Part shown: positions 1-6,511 of the stretch, piece after piece
Layout: each line of letters begins with the position of its first letter
How positions within the stretch are numbered: the first letter of the stretch is position 1
Assembly: GCA_030607345.1 (NCBI GenBank)
Contig: JAUWKC010000004.1
Span: 1 to 15,936 of the forward strand
From: Planctomycetota bacterium
GTDB taxonomy: Bacteria > Planctomycetota > Phycisphaerae > Sedimentisphaerales > SG8-4
Length of the DNA stretch: 15,936 nucleotides
Direction: 5' to 3'
Position numbers and translations under genes: made by a program
The notes under the pieces: generated by a model
Databases searched by the model: none
The model's input: the letters and a program-made list of their open reading frames with translations, nothing else
What the model was told of the DNA's origin: nothing

Positions 1-983
1 GCCGAGGCAAGGTTCTTGTAAGCATCTATGATGCTGCCGTCGAGTTTGCGGGCAGCGGTGTATTCCGCTATCGCATCGGAGAGCCAGCCACGCTCACTAT
101 AGGCATTGCCGAGGTTCAGATGGCTCTTGGCGTCGTCGGGGTTTATCTTAAGCGCCTGGCGATATTCGAAAATGGCGTCGCTCAACCTTCCCTTCTCGAG
201 ATAGATATTGCCGAGATTCATCCGGCACTCGGCCAGTGACGGATTTATCTGCACCGCAGCTTCCAGAACCTCCAGCGCCGTATCAATCTGTCCAACGTCG
301 TTGTACGTATTGCCAAGATTGTTGAAAAGGCAGCCCAGCGTCTCAAGCTTATTGAGGTTCTTCATGTAGATGCTCTCGCCGCGCACTTGCGGAACCTTGA
401 ACTTCTTGGCATAGTGTTCGTCTGGTGCGCCGGCCCCTCTGCTGGTCGTTTCTATATTGTATCTTTGTCGCCCGTCATCATATCTGACAAAGAAATGACC
501 TGGAACGACGACCCCATAGACGGGCATCCCCAGCCTCTCCGCCAGGCAAAGATACAGAACCGAAAGACTCAGACAATAGCCTCTCCTTTGGTCCATTACC
601 GAGTGCAGGAACAAATCGTTTGGGTCTGTCGGTTCCGAGACCGCTGCGAAGCCCTGCTCATCGAACAGGTACTGGTTGATTACGCCGATGGTGCGGTAAT
701 CCGGTTCCAGGTGCTTTTCCTCCAGCCGGGCTCGAATCTCATAGGCCATCTCATCCAGCCTGGCGAGGTATCTCCGCCCGTGTACGACTTCGCTCCACTC
801 TTCTGCCACAATCAACGCCGCCACACCCAAGTCAACCTGGTCCGGTTCGAGTCGAAGAACCTGGTCCAGCGATTTTACATACTTACCCCGCAGTGCTTCA
901 TTGGCCAGCGGCTCAGCCCGCCCCAGACACTCAGCGGCAAAAAGCAGCCCAATGCAGTAAACAATCGCCGAAAAGGTTCTCAT
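1..983 (-). CDS. Secreted transglutaminase-like (SirB1/core2 type) protein with TPR repeats, C-terminus cut by window edge
   Basis: The visible 327 residues begin at ATG 983 with a hydrophobic signal sequence (residues 5-20), so the protein is probably exported to the periplasm or cell surface. Residues about 40-190 resemble the transglutaminase-like core2 (SirB1) fold. The putative catalytic Cys137 lies in RRGYCLSLSVLYLCLAERLG, His163 in VVVPGHFFVRY, and an acidic partner may be Glu178 in YNIETTSRG. Residues about 215-317 hold three TPR units with the NLGN.Y...G...DAI/AL..Y..A..I.P pattern, and a fourth begins at 318. Family members are usually uncharacterised; a peptidase or a non-catalytic protein-interaction scaffold are both possible. 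A purine-rich AAAGGA lies about 11 nt upstream of the ATG. It is the last gene of the directon, 68 bp after the MATE gene. Domain call is firm; function is not known. Confidence 0.82.
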   Translation of the reverse strand, partial: MRTFSAIVYCIGLLFAAECLGRAEPLANEALRGKYVKSLDQVLRLEPDQVDLGVAALIVAEEWSEVVHGRRYLARLDEMAYEIRARLEEKHLEPDYRTIGVINQYLFDEQGFAAVSEPTDPNDLFLHSVMDQRRGYCLSLSVLYLCLAERLGMPVYGVVVPGHFFVRYDDGRQRYNIETTSRGAGAPDEHYAKKFKVPQVRGESIYMKNLNKLETLGCLFNNLGNTYNDVGQIDTALEVLEAAVQINPSLAECRMNLGNIYLEKGRLSDAIFEYRQALKINPDDAKSHLNLGNAYSERGWLSDAIAEYTAARKLDGSIIDAYKNLAS

Positions 984-1051
984 AAACGCCCGTATCCTTT
1001 AGATTATCTCACAAAGCTTCGTTCTATATACGCTCACTAAATCCAGTAGTG

Positions 1052-2494
1052 CTACTCCACCGCAGCCTCATCTTCAACCGGCACCGCCGGCGGGCGGCGC
1101 CGAAACAAATCTATTTCCATCCACTTATTACTCCTAAACCGCCGCCAGTTTGCAAGACTAACGGCGATGACACTGAGCGTCGCTGCTATCCACGGTCCAA
1201 TGGGGCCGATTTGCGGCAAGTACTCCACAACCAGCCAGCCTCCCAGTCCGAGTATCAAGACCGTTGCGGCGGCCGAGACAATCGCCAGCCACACCGTATC
1301 GCCGGCTCCCCGCAGTGCACCGCTGTAAATAATCCTCGCGGCGTGAAAAACCTGGTACACAGCCGCTAATATCAACATCGGCGAACCTGCCTCGATAACC
1401 TTCTGCTCAATTGCTTTATCGTCGGATGCCCACGCGTCCATTATACCATTTCTGAACAGCAAAAAGCAAAGCCCCACAAGGCCCATATAGACCAGGGCAA
1501 TCCGCAGGCAAATGGTGGTCTGCCTGATGGCCACCCTTTTTCTGCCTGCCCCGATTGCCTTGCCCACCGCCGCCGTAAGCGCCACCCGCAGCCCGACAAC
1601 CGGCATAACCGAAATACTCGTGCACGAAAAAACCGCGCTCGTTGCCGCAGATGCCTCCCTGCCGAATACCACAACCAGCGCCATCAAAATCACTCCCCAC
1701 AACGCCACGTTTATCATCAGCTCGAGGCCCGCCGGAAAACCCACCTTCAGCAAATCCAGCATCTTGCGGATATCCGGTCTCATCGTGTGCCTGGTATTGA
1801 ACTCGGAGCTTATCGGCTCGCCGAGGAACATGGCAAGCCTTATAGCGGCCGCTACAACCATCCCGATAAACGTCCCCCACGCAGCTCCTGCAATCTGCAT
1901 CTCCGGAAACCCGAACTTGCCGAATATCAGGACGTAGTTTGCCGCCACGTTAACGACCTGGCCGCACAGCGCCGCGTACATCACGATGACAGGACGGTGA
2001 ATACCCATAAAGAATTGTCCACTCGACCAGATAAACACCGCGATAACCTGCGCGTAAAGCATGATGCGAAGGTATGTTACCTCGAGCTCGACTATGTGCG
2101 GCGGATAACCCATCATCCTGAACAACGCCGGGGCCGTCGGCCACATCACCGCAACTACGACCAAAAAGTACGCAACTCCCATATACACCGACTGCCAGCA
2201 GAAACTTGAGCACTGTTGTTTTTCGCCTCTGCCCAGGTGCTGACTTACGAACGTCCCAACACTTGCGGTGACTCCGATAGCGAAGCTGCCCGGCAAAAAA
2301 CTGGTCACGCTCGCCGGCAGAATAGCCGCCAGCGCGTCGGTGCCGAGACGCGAGACCATAAGCCGGTCCACGAACTGCATCACCGTAAAAGATATGGTCG
2401 TCACCACCATGGGACCGGCCAGCTTTATCATATATCCGAGCGAGGTATCATCGGGCGCCAAATCCTGCGGCAATTGAGTTGGTCGAAAGGTCAT
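1052..2494 (-). CDS. MATE family multidrug/sodium antiporter
   Basis: A 480-residue polytopic membrane protein with about twelve hydrophobic segments and the two-lobed MATE (NorM/DinF) pattern. The N-lobe has the typical start of TM1, IKLAGPMVVTTISFTVMQFV, followed by DRLMVSRLGTDALAA. The second lobe has LLKVGFPAGLELMINVALWG and a conserved LRGAGDT near residue 395. MATE proteins export cationic drugs or metabolites in exchange for Na+ or H+; the substrate here cannot be told from sequence. The ATG at 2494 shares its A with the TAA stop of the upstream DUF167 gene (TAATG), which suggests translational coupling. A GGAGG lies 12 nt upstream, inside the DUF167 coding sequence. Length is normal for the family and it looks intact. 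Confidence 0.93.
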   Translation of the reverse strand: MTFRPTQLPQDLAPDDTSLGYMIKLAGPMVVTTISFTVMQFVDRLMVSRLGTDALAAILPASVTSFLPGSFAIGVTASVGTFVSQHLGRGEKQQCSSFCWQSVYMGVAYFLVVVAVMWPTAPALFRMMGYPPHIVELEVTYLRIMLYAQVIAVFIWSSGQFFMGIHRPVIVMYAALCGQVVNVAANYVLIFGKFGFPEMQIAGAAWGTFIGMVVAAAIRLAMFLGEPISSEFNTRHTMRPDIRKMLDLLKVGFPAGLELMINVALWGVILMALVVVFGREASAATSAVFSCTSISVMPVVGLRVALTAAVGKAIGAGRKRVAIRQTTICLRIALVYMGLVGLCFLLFRNGIMDAWASDDKAIEQKVIEAGSPMLILAAVYQVFHAARIIYSGALRGAGDTVWLAIVSAAATVLILGLGGWLVVEYLPQIGPIGPWIAATLSVIAVSLANWRRFRSNKWMEIDLFRRRPPAVPVEDEAAVE

Positions 2495-2802
2495 TAGCCG
2501 AGATTGCCTCCGCCAAACAATCCTTCGAGCAGCATCTCGGCAGATATGCCGGCAACCCGCACCTTTTTGAGCGGGCTGGTATGTCCGGAAATAACTTCCA
2601 CTTCTTTCTTTTTCACGCCGAGTTTCTTGGCCAGGAATTCAACGAGGCTCCGGTTGGCTTTGCCCTTTTCGGGCTGCGCCGAGACCTTAATCTTCACCAT
2701 ACCGTCGAGTATGCCGCTGACAGTAGTCCTGCTGCTGCCGGGCACAATCTTCGCGGTAAAAACAACTCCATCGTCACCTTCCTGAATCCTTAGATTGGCC
2801 AT
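2494..2802 (-). CDS. DUF167 (YggU-like) family protein
   Basis: A 102-residue cytoplasmic protein matching the DUF167/YggU family. It shows the strand near residue 16 (AKIVPGSSRTTVSGI), the conserved KIKVSAQPEKGKANRSLVEF block at about 37-56, then LAKKLGVKKKEVEVISGHTS and the final K(K)VRV strand. These are the family hallmarks: P-G-S, P..GKAN..L, and SG..S..K. Function is unknown across the family. The C-terminus adds a short Gly-rich tail (GLFGGGNLG). The ATG at 2802 has no clear Shine-Dalgarno sequence, so translation may rely on the hypothetical gene 24 bp upstream. Its stop codon overlaps the start of the MATE gene. Confidence 0.9.
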   Translation of the reverse strand: MANLRIQEGDDGVVFTAKIVPGSSRTTVSGILDGMVKIKVSAQPEKGKANRSLVEFLAKKLGVKKKEVEVISGHTSPLKKVRVAGISAEMLLEGLFGGGNLG

Positions 2803-2826
2803 AAAGCACCGGACTATGCGGATTTC

Positions 2827-3144
2827 TTACTCTTCTCTGATGTTGCGTCCGACCGCCAACTGAACATACTTTTCAATCTGCTCGGCAAGCTCGCCAAGCG
2901 AGCCTAACTGGAAGTCCTCGTAATGCCCCCTGACAAACTCACCGTTCAGCGCCTTTTTGAATATCTTTACGCGAATAATCGGAGGCTCATCCTCACCTTT
3001 GCTGAAATCGGTGTCCTTATGCTCGGTCAGCTCCACTCGCCAGTCCTCGCTGATAAAAACAAGGCACCTGCCGGTATACACCGCCGTCGGAAAATACTCA
3101 TACAGACGCTTCAAAGTCGCCATTTCTGTCTGCTTCTCTGCCAT
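2827..3144 (-). CDS. Small hypothetical protein, 105 residues
   Basis: Not recognised. The protein is soluble and highly charged, with no signal peptide or membrane segment, and is predicted to mix alpha and beta structure: an N-terminal helix (EMATLKRLYEYF), strands around CLVFISEDWRVEL and PIIRVKIFKK, and a C-terminal helix (LGELAEQIEKYVQLAVG). I chose ATG 3144 rather than the GTG at 3156, because GAGG (3151-3154) lies 6 nt before this ATG and overlaps the GTG, which therefore looks like part of the ribosome-binding site. It stands 57 bp downstream of the URO-D gene and 24 bp upstream of the DUF167 gene, so it is probably co-transcribed with DUF167 and MATE. Coding is supported by tight packing and the good Shine-Dalgarno sequence. 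Confidence 0.72.
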   Translation of the reverse strand: MAEKQTEMATLKRLYEYFPTAVYTGRCLVFISEDWRVELTEHKDTDFSKGEDEPPIIRVKIFKKALNGEFVRGHYEDFQLGSLGELAEQIEKYVQLAVGRNIREE

Positions 3145-3201
3145 TTCAAACCTCACAAATCGCTTCCTGATATTAGCACAAATCCTGTAAGAAGTATGCT
3201 T

Positions 3202-4386
3202 TTATTTATCAGCAGGTGCACTATACGCACCGTATTGCTGCAGGGTTTCCCACCACGCCATTATGTTCTCGACACTGACGCCGCTTTGGATAACGTGTAT
3301 CGGCGCAAATATGAACCCGCCGCCCGGCGCAAGCTCCTCGATTCGCCTTCGCGTCTCGTCACGGACCTGCCGGCACGTGCCGTACGGCAGCACGTGCTGA
3401 GTGTCACAACTGCCTCCCCATACCGTCAGGTCCTTGCCGTACTCCTTCTTGAATTTCGCCGTGTCGTCCATTCCTTTGCAGTTCACCTGCCACGGATTGA
3501 TTATATCGACCCCGGCTTCAATCAGAAGCGGCAGCGTCTCATATATCGCACCGTCGTTGTGAAAAAAAATATACACCTTCGACTTGGCCTTTTTCTTGAT
3601 AAACTCGAAAAGCCTCTTGTGGTAAGGCCATATCAATCGCTTATACATATCCAGTGACACCAGCAGGCCGTTCTGCTGGCCCAAATCGTCGGCGCACGAA
3701 ATCACCAGCACATTCTCACCCACCGTTTCCAGGGCCTTGCCCCAGTACCCCATCTTGACCTCCAGAATCTTGCTCATTATCGCGTGTACGATTTTCGGAT
3801 TCGACGCCATATCCATATAAAAGTTCTCATAGCCTCGCATCCACATCGCGTGTTCCCACATTCCAGAGCTCATCCTGCCCAGCACGTATGCCTTTTTCTC
3901 GTCGAAGACAACGCGGTCGGCCCACTGCTTCATGCCGACAAACCTCGCATCATCTGTCGGGTCGGGCCAGGGATAATCCTCAATTTCTTTTACCGTGCGC
4001 GCATCGGCCAAAGGACTGTGATACAGGTCGTAGTAATGCCCACCCCGCAGCGGCATTCGCCAGCCCATACCGAACTCATCGAGCAAATGGTCGTATCCGT
4101 CTCTCGGCCCTAAATGCCTGGCCAGCCCCGCTTTCGATGCCGGCCTCGGCGCCACGTTCTTAACGTCAATTCCCAGCCTTTCAATCAAATCATCATCGGT
4201 CGCGGCCATCTGCGTAATCATGTCCTGAACCCGGGCGTCGCCTTTAAGGCCGAGCTGCTTTCGAAGGCTGCCCATAGTCTTGATATTAACGCCGGTCACC
4301 ATAGTCCCGCCGATATCCAGAGGCACACGGTCCGCCTCCTTGTGCTCAAGCGCAAGCTTAACTCTTTGATAGCTGCTGTATTGCAT
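3202..4386 (-). CDS. Uroporphyrinogen decarboxylase (URO-D) family protein, probably not HemE
   Basis: A 394-residue protein with the URO-D (beta/alpha)8 fold shared by HemE and by corrinoid methyltransferases (MtaA, CmuA). Recognisable parts are RVKLALEHKEADRVPLDIGG (8-27), the RPW-like PWPDPTD at 139-145, WGGSCDTQHVLPYGT (323-337) and GGGFIFAPIHVIQSGVSVEN (355-374). The methyltransferase zinc pair HxC is replaced by His276-Asn-Asp278 in FFHNDGAIYE, so neither classic activity can be assumed. The start is ATG 4386: GAGGA at 4394-4398 sits 7 nt upstream, whereas an in-frame extension to 4467 would overlap the LamG gene by 61 bp. Only 20 bp separate it from the LamG gene, so it belongs to the glycan operon. 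A role in demethylating a methylated sugar or aromatic would be speculation; no corrinoid protein is encoded in the window. Confidence 0.85.
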   Translation of the reverse strand: MQYSSYQRVKLALEHKEADRVPLDIGGTMVTGVNIKTMGSLRKQLGLKGDARVQDMITQMAATDDDLIERLGIDVKNVAPRPASKAGLARHLGPRDGYDHLLDEFGMGWRMPLRGGHYYDLYHSPLADARTVKEIEDYPWPDPTDDARFVGMKQWADRVVFDEKKAYVLGRMSSGMWEHAMWMRGYENFYMDMASNPKIVHAIMSKILEVKMGYWGKALETVGENVLVISCADDLGQQNGLLVSLDMYKRLIWPYHKRLFEFIKKKAKSKVYIFFHNDGAIYETLPLLIEAGVDIINPWQVNCKGMDDTAKFKKEYGKDLTVWGGSCDTQHVLPYGTCRQVRDETRRRIEELAPGGGFIFAPIHVIQSGVSVENIMAWWETLQQYGAYSAPADK

Positions 4387-4406
4387 AGATTGGTCCTCGG
4401 TTCTGC

Positions 4407-6485
4407 TCAGTTCGCTCCGGGAGAAATCGAAATCCTCAGGGGTTCGGTCGATTCGGCCTGAATCCACACAATCAGGTCGCTGCCGTCCAATCGCCGCCGA
4501 TGGCCGAATCGAAAGGCTCCGCCTCGTTTTACCGGCTTGCCGTTCATTTTCAGCACAGCCCCTCCTTCGCCCCAGTTTTTTATCACAAAGGCGGGATTCA
4601 CCACAGGAGATTCTTCGCCCGCCGGCAGTTCAAATTCGAGCTTCTTTTCGTCGCCGGCCTGTTTGATTACGACGAAGGCCCGCTCGTCCCGGCGGTAGCC
4701 TTCGCTGGTGAAGCCCGTGCTGATAATGTTAAGCTTCGGCGGCTGGAGCCATGAGCGGCCTACCCGAACCAGTTCTTCGATAGGCTTATTGCTCAGGCCC
4801 ATAATGAATCGCCCCGTTCGTGTGATACTGTTGTCGGATACGCGTGGTTCCGGCACACGCGGGGAAGTAATGGCGGAGCTCGAAACCCGGTCCGGTACAA
4901 GCGCGTACCGACCGTCGGAGGGGGCCTGCGAAACCGGCCAGTGGTTCCACGTTGGAAAGTGCGAGTACTCGGGACGCACCTCGGGCTCCCAGCCGTAAGG
5001 CGTAATCCGGCTGCGAGGCTCGTAAACATAGCAGGGCTTGAAGGCGGATTTGAGATTCACGATGCACATATTGGCGTTGGGTAATTCGTTCTTGAACCGC
5101 CCCCGCCTCTTACTGTCGCCCGGCCAGCTCTGCCAGTTATATGTCCGCACCTCCGCCTGCATGTTCGCCAGTGTCACTGCATCAAGGCTGATATTGTCCT
5201 CGGCCTTCTGGCCCGGATTGTTCAGTACGGTCGGCTCCGTTACGCTGAATCCGCTCATTCCGTGAACAAAAAAGTTCCGAATTGCGATACCGTCCGGGTA
5301 AATGTAGTAATACTCGTCGGCCCAGACGCCCCAGCCGGTGTCTTTGTCGACCTCGCCGTTGTTATACATCACGTCAACGATGGCGTAACGCCAGTGCACG
5401 ACTACCCTCGCGTCGTGGTTCTCGATAACGCGAACGTGGGCAAAACGGCACTGTTTGTCCGACATATGTTCGGCGCACCCGGCCGAGCCGCCGCCTTCGG
5501 CGCTTTGGTCTCCAACCCATATATCGTTTTCCGTCACAAGATTCATGTTGTAGTTCGTGCCGCGCCAGAAGACCATCTTATACGGTGCTTCGTCGAAAGT
5601 GACCACCACGTCCGGATAGTCGCCGACCCGCCAGAGCGCATCCCATTCTTCGTAGAATTTAAGCCGGCAGTAGGTTGCACCGAAACGGCTGCCGCCGGCC
5701 GGCAGTCTTGGGAGCCTTCGCCATTTCAGCGGCGGGGGCCCTTGTGGTTTGCTTCTTTGAAAGTGCTCGACAATCTGTTGGTCTGTAAGCCTTCGGTCGT
5801 AAATCTTCAGCTCGTCAATAATCCCGTCAAACGAATACGACGTGGGGAAATTCACTTCCTTCCTAACCAGTGCAGACGCATCGAGAAGCGTCTTCTTGTG
5901 ATTGCGCCCAATCTGGAGGTCCGTATCCGCGGCAAAGGTAAAATCGCCTTTAACCGGCAGCTTCGCCGCGACCTTGCCGTCAATGTAAACCGTGATTCCT
6001 TCATTCTTGTCGAACGTTCCCGCAATATGAGACCACTTCTTCATAAAGCAGATTGTCTGCTTCGATGTGCATTCGCGCCATTTGCCGTCGACAGCCAGAT
6101 GAAGGCCGACGTGTCCGCGGGTATCGATGCCGAAAAAGTAGCCCGCCTTGTGCTCGTTTTCCTGATTGACGATGGCGCACCAGTTCCAGGGATATGCCTG
6201 CGGGACAACCCACGCTTCGACGGTGAAAGCATCTGTAAGTCGCGGGGCATCGGCTGCGCTGCGCACCACACGCGTCGTGGAACCATCGCACTTGATGGCG
6301 CTTCGGCGCACTCCCTGAACGTATTTGAAGTTGCCTTTAATCGCATCTTCTTTCTTGCCGCTCTTATCCACCGCAACCGTCCCCTTGCCCTCATCGAACG
6401 TCCAGAACGCAACCGGCTCGCCTGCCGCCAATCCCGAACCAGCCAACAGGGCCATTATTAAACCGCAGGAAATTAACCTTTGCAT
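4407..6485 (-). CDS. Secreted LamG-domain protein with large unassigned C-terminal region
   Basis: A 692-residue exported protein. Residues 1-21 form a signal peptide (RLISCGLIMALLAGSGLAAG) with an A-x-A type cleavage site. Residues about 24-245 form a LamG/concanavalin A-like jelly roll: VAFWTFDEGKGTVAVDKSG at the start, TVEAWVVP, WSHIAGTFD, ITVYIDGK and the diagnostic close FDGIIDELKIYDRRLTDQQI. Such domains often bind carbohydrate or act as CAZyme modules. Residues about 250-692 are beta-rich and I cannot assign them to a family. They are rich in Trp and Tyr (WRRLPRLPAGGSRFGA, DEYYYIYPDGIAIRNFF, YNWQSWPGD), as in sugar-binding or sugar-cleaving proteins, and end in a possible C-terminal beta-sandwich (600-692). 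AAAGGA 5 nt before ATG 6485 supports the start. The gene lies 26 bp after the glycoside hydrolase and 20 bp before the URO-D gene. Confidence 0.86.
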   Translation of the reverse strand: MQRLISCGLIMALLAGSGLAAGEPVAFWTFDEGKGTVAVDKSGKKEDAIKGNFKYVQGVRRSAIKCDGSTTRVVRSAADAPRLTDAFTVEAWVVPQAYPWNWCAIVNQENEHKAGYFFGIDTRGHVGLHLAVDGKWRECTSKQTICFMKKWSHIAGTFDKNEGITVYIDGKVAAKLPVKGDFTFAADTDLQIGRNHKKTLLDASALVRKEVNFPTSYSFDGIIDELKIYDRRLTDQQIVEHFQRSKPQGPPPLKWRRLPRLPAGGSRFGATYCRLKFYEEWDALWRVGDYPDVVVTFDEAPYKMVFWRGTNYNMNLVTENDIWVGDQSAEGGGSAGCAEHMSDKQCRFAHVRVIENHDARVVVHWRYAIVDVMYNNGEVDKDTGWGVWADEYYYIYPDGIAIRNFFVHGMSGFSVTEPTVLNNPGQKAEDNISLDAVTLANMQAEVRTYNWQSWPGDSKRRGRFKNELPNANMCIVNLKSAFKPCYVYEPRSRITPYGWEPEVRPEYSHFPTWNHWPVSQAPSDGRYALVPDRVSSSAITSPRVPEPRVSDNSITRTGRFIMGLSNKPIEELVRVGRSWLQPPKLNIISTGFTSEGYRRDERAFVVIKQAGDEKKLEFELPAGEESPVVNPAFVIKNWGEGGAVLKMNGKPVKRGGAFRFGHRRRLDGSDLIVWIQAESTEPLRISISPGAN

Positions 6486-6511
6486 CGTTATCCTTTCTGA
6501 AAACCACCAAA

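Noticed and set aside
387..1040. Plus-strand open frame opposite the transglutaminase/TPR gene
   Set aside because: The minus frame carries Cys/His motifs and TPRs in order, and the plus frame has none.
984..1051. GATAAT-like -10 box upstream of the transglutaminase/TPR gene
   Set aside because: A -10-like match exists, but no -35 box was found at 16-18 nt, so a promoter cannot be supported.
3145..3201. Possible promoter (TAATAT) or terminator between the URO-D and hypothetical genes
   Set aside because: TAATAT has no acceptable -35 at normal spacing, and no stem with a T-tract is present.
4387..4467. N-terminal extension of the URO-D gene to 4467
   Set aside because: Would overlap the LamG gene and lies outside family homology; a GAGGA site supports ATG 4386.
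5262..6461. Plus-strand open frame (399 codons) opposite the LamG gene
   Set aside because: Antisense to a gene with a signal peptide and LamG motifs; no recognisable protein features.
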